Shown: piece after piece, positions 54,055 through 63,806 of the stretch
Layout: every line of letters starts with the position of its first letter
How positions within the stretch are numbered: the stretch's first letter is position 1
Assembly: GCF_003952385.1 (NCBI RefSeq)
Contig: NZ_CP034444.1
Coordinates: 434,001-498,000 of the forward strand
Direction: 5' to 3'
Source: Mesorhizobium sp. M1D.F.Ca.ET.043.01.1.1
Lineage (GTDB): Bacteria > Pseudomonadota > Alphaproteobacteria > Rhizobiales > Rhizobiaceae
Length of the DNA stretch: 64,000 nucleotides
Translations under genes and position numbers: made by a program
Notes under the pieces: model-generated
What the model was told of the DNA's origin: nothing
Databases searched by the model: none
The model's input: the letters and a program-made list of their open reading frames with translations, nothing else

Positions 54055-54681
54055 ATGACGGAAGCAAGGCGAACAGCGACGGAACCGCGGCGCAGGCCTA
54101 AACAGGAGCGCAGCCGCGAGCGTATCGATGCGATTCTCGCCACGACCATGCGGCTGATCGGCGAAAAGGGCATCGACGCGGTGACGATGAAGGAAGTCGG
54201 CGCGCTGGCCGGCGGCCCGATCGCCACCGTCTATCACTACTTTCCCTCGAAGTCGGCGATCCTGGCGATGCTCTACGAGCGCTTTTCCGAGGAAAGCCGT
54301 GCCCGCTTCGGCGCGATCATGGCCGACATCCGTGGGCTGAACGACGTGACCGCGGCCGCCGACCGTCTGCTCGACGACTATTATGCCCGCGTCGCCGCAG
54401 ACCCGGCGATCCAGGATCTGCAGAACGCGATCCAGGCCGACAAGGCCCTGCAGCATCTCGACATCGCCGAGACCAGGCACCAGGCCAAGATGTTCTGCGA
54501 CCATGTCGACCGGCTGATCGAGCCCGAGAATCGCGAGGCGTTCGGGCGTGTCGTGTTCTTGATCTTCCAGCTTGCCGGCGGCGTCGTGCGGCTGGCGCTG
54601 ACGCAAGACGAGGCGGAGGGACGGCGCACGATCGAGGATTATCGGTCGATCATCCACGCTCAGTTGAGGCTGTTTTTGTAG
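54055..54681 (+). CDS. TetR-family transcriptional repressor
   Basis: A 208-residue protein. The N-terminal TetR HTH is RSRERIDAILATTMRLIGEK, GIDAVTMKEVGALAGGPIAT and VYHYFPSKSAILAMLYERFS, a canonical match. The C-terminal ~140 residues form the helical ligand/dimer domain. It diverges from the MFS-flavoprotein-PLP operon with the palindrome at 53965-53979 between them, so it probably regulates that operon and itself. Its ligand is likely the operon's substrate or a product. Confidence 0.92.
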   Translation: MTEARRTATEPRRRPKQERSRERIDAILATTMRLIGEKGIDAVTMKEVGALAGGPIATVYHYFPSKSAILAMLYERFSEESRARFGAIMADIRGLNDVTAAADRLLDDYYARVAADPAIQDLQNAIQADKALQHLDIAETRHQAKMFCDHVDRLIEPENREAFGRVVFLIFQLAGGVVRLALTQDEAEGRRTIEDYRSIIHAQLRLFL

Positions 54682-54690
54682 CTTGCGGAT

Positions 54691-54880
54691 CTGTGACGAT
54701 CGGAGACTTCAACGGCGGCCATGTCCGCGACGACGCCGACATCAACCGCGTCGTTGCCGGGAGCTCGGCCGCGCCGGCGTCGCCGACGACATCGGCCCGA
54801 TGATCGCCTCGCTGCTGTCCGACGACAACCGCTGGGTCGACGCGCAGCGCATCGAGGTGTCGGGCGGCATGAATATCTAG
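54691..54880 (+). pseudogene. SDR oxidoreductase C-terminal relic
   Basis: A truncated, frameshifted remnant. One frame gives TIGDFNGGHVRDDADINRVV, which matches the region after the SDR active site (ATDFxGGxVRDN...). A frame change near 54755 leads into ELGRAGVADDIGPMIASLLS and DDNRWVDAQRIEVSGGMNI before a stop at 54880, the usual SDR C-terminus. The N-terminal Rossmann fold and catalytic YxxxK are gone. It directly follows tetR, so the complete gene may once have been regulated by it. Confidence 0.75.
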
Positions 54881-55728
54881 GTGACCTGATGGATCAGTCC
54901 TTCGAAGCCGTCGGCGAGATTGGCATTGCCGGCGGCGATGAAGGCGGACAGGTTGCGGGCACGGCCGGGCGTCTTGTTGGCATCGAGCAGCACCGCCCTG
55001 CCCTCATGCATGACGAAATCGAACTTGCCGTAGTCGAAGCCGAGCTCGCGCCTTAGCGCGCGAAGCTCGTCCGGCACCGACACCGCTTCGCGGCGGATTG
55101 TGTCGTCGCCCTTGACGAGTGGCTGCGGCGAGACATGGCGGGTGCAGCGCTCGCGCTCGCCGCAGAACAGCCAGAAGCGGGCACCGAAGCCGTCCGGCTC
55201 CGGCTCGGGAATGAACTTCTCGACGACCAGATCCTGGCGTCCGAAGACCTCGATCGGAACGTCGGCGAGCGAGGCATGGATCTCGTAGCTGTCGAAAGGT
55301 TCGACGCCGGGAAACGGCTCCGGCCTGCCGGCCCGCCGCGCGCGGTTGTTCAGTTGCTGTTCCGGCGTTCCCCAATGGTTGAGGCTGCTCTTGACGATGA
55401 CCGGCCCGTGCCAGTGATCGTCTCGGCCGATTGCTGCGCCACTGATGCGGCGTTTCGAAATGTCGGCGGCGCCGAGGTTGAGGCAGAAGGGAAAGCGGCG
55501 CGCATAGTCGACATAATCGAGCGGCGTCACGGTGGCGTCGAGATGCAGCACCGCGATATCGGCGGCGGGCTTCGCTGACGTGCCGCGCAGGATCCGGACC
55601 GAATGGCCGCGGCGCTTCAGCTCCTCCAGCAGGTCGAAGAGCATATACGGGCTATCACGGCGCAGCAGCAGCCCGCGCCGGCTCTGAAAGCGGTCATATT
55701 CGTGCGTGATGACCGCGATGCGTGCCAT
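54877..55728 (-). CDS. ATP-grasp-like protein of unknown function
   Basis: A 283-residue protein starting MARIAVITHEYDRFQSRRGL. Late segments VIVKSSLNHWGTPE, DLVVEKFIPEPE, FWLFCGERERCTRH and FDFVMHEGRAVLLDANKTPG have the spacing and residues (Lys, Glu, the DxNKTPG loop) of an ATP-grasp ligase or kinase domain. The N-terminal part resembles the preATP-grasp fold. The reaction is unknown. GGGGGGCGC precedes the ATG at 55728. It diverges from a methyltransferase gene 72 bases away, which suggests the two act in one pathway. Confidence 0.7.
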   Translation of the reverse strand: MARIAVITHEYDRFQSRRGLLLRRDSPYMLFDLLEELKRRGHSVRILRGTSAKPAADIAVLHLDATVTPLDYVDYARRFPFCLNLGAADISKRRISGAAIGRDDHWHGPVIVKSSLNHWGTPEQQLNNRARRAGRPEPFPGVEPFDSYEIHASLADVPIEVFGRQDLVVEKFIPEPEPDGFGARFWLFCGERERCTRHVSPQPLVKGDDTIRREAVSVPDELRALRRELGFDYGKFDFVMHEGRAVLLDANKTPGRARNLSAFIAAGNANLADGFEGLIHQVT

Positions 55729-55800
55729 GCGCCCCCCTTGGCTTCTCGAGCGCCCTCGATTATTCGATCGGATACAACGCGCTAACCAGCCAGGGTTTGC

Positions 55801-56601
55801 ATGACAGAACACTGGAATGCAATTCGCAAACACTGGCAGTTGCTCGGCTCGCCGCTGCGGCCGCCGGCTCAGGTGGTCGAGGCCTATGAACGCGAGCTCG
55901 AGCTTTCGCAATCGCACGTCGTTATGCTCGGGGTGACACCGGAACTCGCCGGGCTTGGCGCCACAATGACGGCGGTCGACGAGTCCGCCGACATGATTGC
56001 CGGCATCTGGCCGGGCGACACCGATACGCGCCAGGCGGTGCGAGGCGACTGGTTCGAGCTGCCGTTTCCCGGGGCAAGCATCGATGCGCTTATCGGCGAT
56101 GGATGTCTCTCGGTCATCGGCGGCACCGAAGCAAGACGAGCGCTTTTTTCGGCGGTCGGGCGCGTGCTCAAAGCCGACGGCCGCGCCGGCATCAGGCTTT
56201 ACGCCTCTCCCGGAACACCGGACGACGCGAAGGATGTCCGCGCCCTGGCGCTGAGCGGCGGCGTCTCGACCTTCCACGAGCTCAAATGGCGCGTGGCCAT
56301 GACCGCAACCGGCGACGCGCCCGACCACATCATACCGGTGAGCAGAATCCTCGAACAATTCGAAGCGCTGTTCCCCGACCGCGCGGAGCTTTCGGCGCGC
56401 ACGGGTTGGGAGCTGCCTGTCATCGGCACGATCGATGTCTACCGGAACTCCCCGGCCATCTACAGCTTTGCGCCGGTGAACGCGCTTGCCGAGGAGGCCG
56501 AGGCGTATTTCGGCGATGTCGGCATTGCCTCGACCGGCACATATGGGCTCGCCGAGCGCTGCCCGCTGCTGGTGCTGCGGTCGCCGAGACGCCGGGAATG
56601 A
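55801..56601 (+). CDS. Class I SAM-dependent methyltransferase
   Basis: A 266-residue protein with a methyltransferase core: SHVVMLGVTPELAGLGATMT (motif I region, without the usual GxGxG), AVDESADMIAGIWPGDTD (motif II with Asp), DWFELPFPGASIDALIGDGC (motif III/IV) and LKADGRAGIRLYASPG (motif V). The SAM-binding Gly-rich loop is atypical, which weakens but does not exclude the call. It is divergent from the ATP-grasp-like gene. The substrate is unknown. Confidence 0.72.
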   Translation: MTEHWNAIRKHWQLLGSPLRPPAQVVEAYERELELSQSHVVMLGVTPELAGLGATMTAVDESADMIAGIWPGDTDTRQAVRGDWFELPFPGASIDALIGDGCLSVIGGTEARRALFSAVGRVLKADGRAGIRLYASPGTPDDAKDVRALALSGGVSTFHELKWRVAMTATGDAPDHIIPVSRILEQFEALFPDRAELSARTGWELPVIGTIDVYRNSPAIYSFAPVNALAEEAEAYFGDVGIASTGTYGLAERCPLLVLRSPRRRE

Positions 56602-56700
56602 CGGGCAAGATTGCGCATCCGTGCCTCGCAACAGCCGGCGCATTCCTCTGCGGGGTTCCGCGCGAGAAAAATTTCGCGCCGCCACCCCCTCCCGCGCGCC

Positions 56701-56729
56701 TTGACTCTCGCAACCCAGCAGCCTATCTC
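56701..56729 (+). promoter_or_regulatory. Sigma-70-type promoter of groES-groEL
   Basis: TTGACT (56701-56706) and TATCTC (56724-56729) with a 17-base spacer, placing the transcription start at about the left arm of the CIRCE element ten bases further on. Confidence 0.7.
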
Positions 56730-56738
56730 AGCGCCACG

Positions 56739-56765
56739 TTAGCACTCGCCTTAGGTGAGTGCTAA
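56739..56765. promoter_or_regulatory. CIRCE element (HrcA operator)
   Basis: TTAGCACTC (56739-56747) - nine bases - GAGTGCTAA (56757-56765), a perfect match to the CIRCE consensus. It lies 62 bases before groES. It predicts repression by HrcA with heat-shock release. hrcA itself is not in the window. Confidence 0.97.
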
Positions 56766-56827
56766 CTCATATCCGGCATTGCCGGATGGAGGAACAGTTC
56801 TCACCGTTCTCATTCGAGGAAGACAAG

Positions 56828-57124
56828 ATGGCAAAGTCCAAGTTCCGCCCGCTTCATGACCGCGTGGTCGTTCGCCGGGTCGAATCCGAATCCAAGACCG
56901 CCGGCGGGATCATCATCCCGGATACGGCGAAGGAGAAGCCGCAGGAAGGCGAGATCATCGCCGTCGGTTCCGGCGCCCGCGACGAAAGCGGCAAGCTCGT
57001 TCCGCTGGACGTCAAGGCCGGCGACCGCGTCCTGTTCGGCAAGTGGTCGGGCACTGAAGTCAAGCTCAATGGCGAAGACCTTCTGATCATGAAGGAATCC
57101 GACATCATGGGCATCATCGGCTGA
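56828..57124 (+). CDS. groES: Co-chaperonin GroES
   Basis: A 98-residue Gro[22 protein letters not shown], the mobile loop [20 protein letters not shown] with the conserved GGI(I/L)IP triplet, then [20 protein letters not shown] and [10 protein letters not shown]. It caps the GroEL ring so that client proteins can fold. The ATG at 56828 follows GAGGAAGACAAG. groEL follows 62 bases downstream in the same operon. Confidence 0.98.
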   Translation: MAKSKFRPLHDRVVVRRVESESKTAGGIIIPDTAKEKPQEGEIIAVGSGARDESGKLVPLDVKAGDRVLFGKWSGTEVKLNGEDLLIMKESDIMGIIG

Positions 57125-57147
57125 AATTCGGCCTCTCCATCAACTGA

Positions 57148-58923
<1,776 letters not shown>

Positions 58924-58941
58924 TGTCCCATCGCGAATAAG

Positions 58942-58969
58942 AAAGGGCGGCAGAAATGCCGCCCTTTTT
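58942..58969 (+). terminator. Rho-independent terminator of groES-groEL
   Basis: Stem aaagggcggca (58942-58952) / tgccgcccttt (58957-58967) with a GAAA tetraloop, followed by a run of T. A strong intrinsic terminator about 100 bases after the groEL stop. Confidence 0.92.
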
Positions 58970-59152
58970 CGTTAGGCTCGTTTGATTTTGCACTCGGTGA
59001 CCTTCGCCACGCAGTCGACTCACGCGCCCGCATCGTCGAGGCCACGAGTTATGTGAAGGAATAGGGCCTGGCGCGAAGAACCGCGCTCAGGCCCAGCCCG
59101 GCATCCCCCCGCCAAGGTTTGGATTCCGGGCAACTCGCCTTACCGCGTCGCT

Positions 59153-59668
59153 TTAGCGCGCGACCCTGTTGAGCTTCACGAAAGTCCTGGGGCTGCGCTG
59201 GATCGTCTGGAAGATCACGCAGTAGCGGTCGGTGAGCTCCATCAATTGCGTCAGCCGGTTCTGCGGAGCGTCCGTGTCGATGTCGAAGCGCAAGCGGATC
59301 TCCTCGAAGCCGACCGGTACGCCTTCGGTGACGCCCAGCGTGCCGCGAAGGTCGACGTCGCCCTCGGCGGAGATTTCCGCCGACTTGATCGGAATCTCGA
59401 GCACGGCGGCTGCCGCCCGCATCGAGACGCCGGCGCAGGCGATCAGCGCCTCCAGCAGCATGTCGCCGGAGCAAAGCTCCTGCCCGCTGCCGCCGGCCTT
59501 CGGATGGACGCCGGCCAGCGCAAGGCCGCGCCCGGTCTCGACCTTGCAGGTCACGTGTGAGTCGTCGGCGCTACCCTTGGCCTTCAGCGTAAGAAGCGCC
59601 GCCCGGGCATCCCTGCGATATAGATCCTTGATCGGCTCCTGCGTGGCGCGAAATGTCGCGATGTCCAT
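59153..59668 (-). CDS. OsmC family protein
   Basis: A 171-residue OsmC/Ohr-fold protein: LALAGVHPKAGGSGQELCSG, with the first redox Cys, then DMLLEALIACAGVSMRAAAA with the second Cys, and EEIRLRFDIDTDAPQNRLTQ. OsmC proteins reduce organic hydroperoxides through these two Cys. The spacing is as in the family. The N-terminal MDIATFRATQEPIKDLYRRD is typical of a rhizobial subgroup. It probably protects against peroxides. Confidence 0.88.
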   Translation of the reverse strand: MDIATFRATQEPIKDLYRRDARAALLTLKAKGSADDSHVTCKVETGRGLALAGVHPKAGGSGQELCSGDMLLEALIACAGVSMRAAAAVLEIPIKSAEISAEGDVDLRGTLGVTEGVPVGFEEIRLRFDIDTDAPQNRLTQLMELTDRYCVIFQTIQRSPRTFVKLNRVAR

Positions 59669-59725
59669 GCATGTTCTCCTGTCGTTGAATATGATTCCTG
59701 GAAATCGTGGGTCATCGCCTTGGAA

Positions 59726-60151
59726 CTACTCAGGCACGCTCACGCCGGAGCCGCCCAGCTCGGCAGGAAAATCCTTCAGCTTCGGCAATCCGTCCTTCAT
59801 CGGCAGGACCGTCTCGGCGTAGTTGACGTGGACCCCCGGCGCGAATTCCAGCGTCGGTATCGTGGCCGCGTAGACGTCGACCAGGCCGAGCGGCGGATGA
59901 TCGGTCATCAGATGGCCGCCGCATTTGGTGCAGAACCGGCGATCGCTCATCGCCGACTTCTCGAAGCCGGACAGGAATTCCGCGCCCCTGGTGACCTTGA
60001 CGTTTTCCGGCTTCCACAGCGTGAAGGCGTTCACGGGAGAGGCCGACCACGACCGACAGGAACTGCAGTGGCAGTAGCCCATGGCTTCGGCCGATCCGTG
60101 GACTTCGATTTCCACGGCGCCGCAAAAACACCCGCCCTTATGTACCGTCAT
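59726..60151 (-). CDS. GFA-family (glutathione-dependent formaldehyde-activating-like) zinc protein
   Basis: A ~141-residue protein: GGCFCGAVEIEVHGSAEAMG, YCHCSSCRSWSASPVNAFTL and FCTKCGGHLMTDHPPLG supply the seven conserved Cys of the GFA/CENP-V zinc fold. Members bind glutathione adducts such as S-hydroxymethyl-glutathione, but most have no proven activity. The start MTVHKGG at 60151 precedes the first Cys. It is divergent from an AraC-type gene that may regulate it. Confidence 0.87.
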   Translation of the reverse strand: MTVHKGGCFCGAVEIEVHGSAEAMGYCHCSSCRSWSASPVNAFTLWKPENVKVTRGAEFLSGFEKSAMSDRRFCTKCGGHLMTDHPPLGLVDVYAATIPTLEFAPGVHVNYAETVLPMKDGLPKLKDFPAELGGSGVSVPE

Positions 60152-60343
60152 GACTTCCATCCTTCCTTGAGTTCGACTGCGCTCGAGCGCCCGACCAAGG
60201 ACGCAGCTCAGCACCAGTGCGGGTTTAAGGCTTCCGGCAACGAACGGAATGACGCGGCGTCCGCCTCACTTGACAGCGCGTCCGGAACTCGAATGGGATG
60301 TCGCGCCGGGTTGCCGCGCAACCTACTAATGGCCGGGGATGGG

Positions 60344-61363
60344 ATGGCCGGGGACGCTCTGTCTGACCTGTTGAAAACGGTGCGCCTCACCGGCGCGACG
60401 TTCTTCGACATCGCGGCGCAGGACCCATGGGCGGTCTGCTCGCCCTCGCCTTCCTCGATACTGCCGCGGATACTGCCGGGGGCGGATCATCTGATTTCCT
60501 ACCACGTGCTGACGGAGGGCCGTTGCTTCGCCCGCATCATCGGCAAGGAGGCGATCCCCGTGGAAGCCGGCGAGGTCGTGGTCTTCACCAACAGCGACCC
60601 GCATATCATGTCGAGCACGCCCGACCTCGGGGCCGATCCGCCGACGGCAGATGTCCTCGAAATCGCCGCCGCCAGCCAGACGCCGTTCCCGATCAATTAC
60701 GTCAAGGACGGAGCGATGTCGGCGCGGCTGGTCTGCGGCTATCTCGCCTGCGATGCCCTGCCCTTCAATCCGCTGCTCGAAGCGCTGCCGCCGTTCATCA
60801 AGGCGGGAGACGTGAAGGGCGATAGCGGCTGGCTCGGCCAGTTCATCAAGCTGGCGGTGTCGGAGGTCGCGGAAAAGCGGGCGGGCAGCGAGACGGTGCT
60901 CACCAAGCTCAGCGAACTGATGTTCGTCGACGTGCTGCGCCGCTACGTGGAATCGCTGCCGCCGCAGCACACCGGCTGGCTGACGGGCCTGCGCGATCCG
61001 CATCTGAGCAAGGCGCTGGCGCTGATCCATGATCGGCCCGCGCACAATTGGACATTGGAGGCGCTGGCCAAGGAATCCGCGCTGTCGCGCACGGTTCTCG
61101 CCGAGCGCTTCACCAGGCTCGTCGGCATGCCGCCGATGCACTATCTCGCCAAATGGCGCATGCAGATCGCCTCGGAATTGCTCAGCGCCGGCAACAGCAA
61201 TGTCGCCAGCATCGCAGCCGAGATCGGCTACGAATCCGAGGCGGCATTCAGCCGTGCCTTCAAGAAGATGATCGGAGTCCCGCCCTCGGCCTGGCGTCTG
61301 GGTGTTCGGCCTGCGCCCAGTTCCGGAAGCGGCGAGGCTTCCGAAACCAAAGGCACGGATTGA
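60344..61363 (+). CDS. AraC-family regulator with cupin sensor domain
   Basis: A 339-residue protein starting MAGDALSDLLKTVRLTGATF, the standard opening of the AraC/cupin (PF12852) group. The cupin includes LISYHVLTEGRCFARIIGKE and VEAGEVVVFTNSDPHIMSST. A C-terminal pair of HTH motifs is in WTLEALAKESALSRTVLAER and AEIGYESEAAFSRAFKKMIG. It probably senses a small carbonyl or aromatic compound and activates nearby genes, possibly the GFA and LysE genes that flank it. The ATG at 60344 has GGGGATGGG before it. Confidence 0.88.
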   Translation: MAGDALSDLLKTVRLTGATFFDIAAQDPWAVCSPSPSSILPRILPGADHLISYHVLTEGRCFARIIGKEAIPVEAGEVVVFTNSDPHIMSSTPDLGADPPTADVLEIAAASQTPFPINYVKDGAMSARLVCGYLACDALPFNPLLEALPPFIKAGDVKGDSGWLGQFIKLAVSEVAEKRAGSETVLTKLSELMFVDVLRRYVESLPPQHTGWLTGLRDPHLSKALALIHDRPAHNWTLEALAKESALSRTVLAERFTRLVGMPPMHYLAKWRMQIASELLSAGNSNVASIAAEIGYESEAAFSRAFKKMIGVPPSAWRLGVRPAPSSGSGEASETKGTD

Positions 61364-61364
61364 G

Positions 61365-61976
61365 CTAACGATCCGCCAGCGCCAGCTTGGCGCCGAGCAT
61401 GACGAAGGCGGCGGCGAAGCTGCGGCGCATCCAGGTCAGCACCCTTGGCCGCGACACGATATGGCTGCGGACCGAGGCGGCAAATACGCCGTAGACGGCA
61501 AAGACGACGAACGTCATCAGCATGAAGACGCCGGAGAGCTCCAGCATCTTGGCAAAAGCGTGCGGCTCGGTGGTGCTGACGAATTGCGGCAGGAAGGCAA
61601 AGAAGAAGATCGACAGTTTCGGGTTGAGGATGTTGACCAGGACGCCGGAGGTGATGACCTTGCCAGTCGAGCGCGGCGCGACGTTCTCGTCGATGCTCAA
61701 GCCGCCCCGCTCCTTCAGCGTGTTCCAGGCCATGTAGAGCAGGTATGCGACGCCGAGATACTTCAGCGTCTCGAAGGCGACGGCGCTGGTGTGCAGCACC
61801 GCGGCGAGGCCGGTGACGGCCGCCGCCATGTGCGGGATGATGCCCAGCGTGCAGGCAAAGGCAGCGATGATCGAGGCGCGCGCGCCACGCGAAAGGCCGG
61901 CGCTCAGCGTGTAGAGAACGCCGGTGCCGGGCGATGCGACGATGATCAGCGACGTCAACAGGAATTCAATGCTCAC
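61365..61976 (-). CDS. LysE/RhtB family exporter
   Basis: A ~203-residue, six-helix exporter: FLLTSLIIVASPGTGVLYTL (the family's TPGP block here reads SPGTG), GARASIIAAFACTLGIIPHM, ITSGVLVNILNPKLSIFFFA and FLPQFV. The start is the GTG at 61976 with GGAGGAA upstream; the ATG four codons earlier overlaps that Shine-Dalgarno. The substrate is unknown. Another LysE-family gene is at 17274. Confidence 0.88.
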   Translation of the reverse strand: MSIEFLLTSLIIVASPGTGVLYTLSAGLSRGARASIIAAFACTLGIIPHMAAAVTGLAAVLHTSAVAFETLKYLGVAYLLYMAWNTLKERGGLSIDENVAPRSTGKVITSGVLVNILNPKLSIFFFAFLPQFVSTTEPHAFAKMLELSGVFMLMTFVVFAVYGVFAASVRSHIVSRPRVLTWMRRSFAAAFVMLGAKLALADR

Positions 61977-62074
61977 GATTTCCTCCATTATGCCGAGCCC
62001 CGAACCATACCCCATGGCTGTGCAGAATGGCAGATTTCCGCCAACGATGTTTCTATTAGGAACTATCTCGTAAG

Positions 62075-63043
62075 ATGGCTTCCCATAGCCAGCAAGCCGA
62101 TCTCGAAACCTCCATGCACTCATCTGAATGGCTGAAGTTTTGGCGCAAGCGACGCCCGGACGACGTTTCGCCCCACATCATGCTCGCCAATCTCTCGGGC
62201 GACGCGAACAAGCGCCTTGTTGCATTGCGATCTGCCATGCGAGCCTTCCCCGGCGTTGCACGCATTGGCGACGGGTCATGGAGATTGGGCCGCGAAACAG
62301 AGCTTCCCATTCGCCTGCACGCAATCCGGGCCATCTTCGTGACCTGGAGCGAATTCGTGTTCGTTGGTGTACGCAGCGATGCCCGGCGGGAAGCTTTCGA
62401 TGCCCTTGCCGTGCCGCTGGCCAAACTCGATGAGGGCCTTCCGGACTTCTACAATCGCAACATCATAAGCAGCGACTATGCGGTCGCATCCTGGCAAGAT
62501 GCAACTGAAGCTGCCCGGAGGGGAGTTTCGCTGGTCGAGGCAATTGATGCGCTCGCATTTCGGGACCTGCCGTTCGACCAGGGCCGTTCCTACAGGGATT
62601 TTCTCGACACACTAAGCATATACGGTCCAACCGGACGCGACGACATGGCCAGGTGGCGGGCGGCGCAACGCGCCGCGATCGGCGCGGATTGTGCTCTCTT
62701 GCAGGAGCAAGAGATGACGCAGGCGGAACTTGCGCTGGCGCCACTATGGCCCGATCCTGCCAGTGCCGCGCTGGAGACCAACCTCACGATGAGCCTGAGC
62801 GCACACAATATGCGAGACTTGGGGACCCACGTCGAAAAGTGGCTGCGTGAGCGCAAGGACGGCTCCCTGGTCCTCAACATGGGCGTTGAGCAGGCACAGG
62901 AGCGTGTCGTTCGGATCGCGAATCTTTCGCCCTCGTTCTGGGGAATCCGCCCCGCCGCCGACACGCTGTACGCATTGGACTATTGCCTTCACGGGGATTT
63001 GGGGAACCCAAACTGGGGCAGTGAGACACAACGTCGGCCCTGA
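62075..63043 (+). CDS. Hypothetical protein (322 aa), no recognised family
   Basis: A 322-residue mostly helical, charged protein beginning MASHSQQADLETSMHSSEWL. Segments include RETELPIRLHAIRAIFVTWS, FVFVGVRSDARREAFDALAV, ISSDYAVASWQDATEAARRG and NMGVEQAQERVVRIANLSPS. No signal peptide, membrane helix or catalytic motif was recognised. The coding looks less GC-skewed at third positions than its neighbours, hinting at acquisition. It is divergent from the LysE gene and followed by a dispersed repeat. Confidence 0.6.
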   Translation: MASHSQQADLETSMHSSEWLKFWRKRRPDDVSPHIMLANLSGDANKRLVALRSAMRAFPGVARIGDGSWRLGRETELPIRLHAIRAIFVTWSEFVFVGVRSDARREAFDALAVPLAKLDEGLPDFYNRNIISSDYAVASWQDATEAARRGVSLVEAIDALAFRDLPFDQGRSYRDFLDTLSIYGPTGRDDMARWRAAQRAAIGADCALLQEQEMTQAELALAPLWPDPASAALETNLTMSLSAHNMRDLGTHVEKWLRERKDGSLVLNMGVEQAQERVVRIANLSPSFWGIRPAADTLYALDYCLHGDLGNPNWGSETQRRP

Positions 63044-63142
63044 GCGGCGAACGGCAGCCCGGAGGGGCGCGAAGGAACGCCAACCTTGCCTGTCTTCTTC
63101 GAAAACTATTCAGAGGTATGATTGAAACTCGGCTGAGAAGCC

Positions 63143-63173
63143 GGCGGGACAGCGCCCCCCTCTGTCCTGCCGG
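63143..63173. repeat. Dispersed repeat, copy 2 of the 50096-50262 element
   Basis: The 31-base core ggcgggacagcgcccccctc...tgccgg repeats exactly the sequence at 50096-50126. A matching fragment of the other arm (ggaggggcgcgaaggaacgc) lies at about 63060-63079, so this copy is rearranged or degraded. Confidence 0.7.
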
Positions 63174-63214
63174 GCTTTCGTCGTTCGCGAAGCCAAGCAA
63201 TGGCTTCGTGTCCG

Positions 63215-63595
63215 CTACGCGGACCACTCCTCAACCCCCCTAAGGGTAAGGGGGGAGATTGGCAGCTCCACGGGCAGCCCATATGCCGCCCTCGCCATCA
63301 GGCAGTCGTCGCCGCCGGGCATGCAGGCGCGGCAGACATGCGGGCGGATTTCGTAGATCGCGCAGGCGGTCCCCTTGCCCACCTCGCCGCTAAGTGCCGA
63401 GCAACGGCCGCCTTCGCAGCGCATGCCGGACTGATCGGCGGCGACGAGCGCTTCAGGGATGCGGTCGAGCTCGGCGTCCTCTTCAGTCGAGAAGCGCGGC
63501 CAATCCGCCGAATAGGCGCAGCAGGCGCCGCAGCTCTGGCAGTCGAAGGCGGTCGATGCGTCGGTCAGGGCCAGGAAGGAATGGTCGTACGGCAA
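63215..63595 (-). CDS. YkgJ-type cysteine-cluster (zinc/iron-chelatase fold) protein
   Basis: A ~126-residue protein with the YkgJ pattern: FDCQSCGACCAYSADWPRFS, MRCEGGRCSALSG and GTACAIYEIRPHVCRACMPG. The CxxCxxCC and later Cys residues are the usual putative metal site. Function of the family is unknown. The start is taken as TTG at 63595 (LPYDHSFLAL) because GAGGA lies five bases upstream and the longer frame has no clear start. Confidence 0.72.
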   Translation of the reverse strand: MPYDHSFLALTDASTAFDCQSCGACCAYSADWPRFSTEEDAELDRIPEALVAADQSGMRCEGGRCSALSGEVGKGTACAIYEIRPHVCRACMPGGDDCLMARAAYGLPVELPISPLTLRGVEEWSA

Positions 63596-63760
63596 GGCGA
63601 TCCTCGTGCTGCCTGTGCCTCTAGCACAGAGACGTGGAATCCGCCTGTCTCGACCGGACAAGATTTTTTTTTGATTTTGCCGGGAACCTTTTTGCCGGCT
63701 TCAGGTTTTATCCCTGCTGTCGGCAATTCACGAGCAATCTGGAAGAGTTGACAGCAAAAG

Positions 63761-63794
63761 ACGCCTCCCGCGCCGTAAAAAGCGCGAGAGGCGT
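63761..63794 (-). terminator. Bidirectional intrinsic terminator
   Basis: Stem acgcctcccgcgc / gcgcgagaggcgt (12 of 13 pairs) with loop cgtaaaaa, and T-runs on both sides when read on either strand. On the minus strand it follows the YciI-like stop by 13 bases. Confidence 0.8.
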
Positions 63795-63806
63795 TTTCTA
63801 TCGGGC

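Noticed and set aside
55729..56685. N-terminal extension of the ATP-grasp gene to 56685
   Set aside because: It runs antisense through the methyltransferase gene; the ATG at 55728 has a GGGGGG Shine-Dalgarno directly upstream.
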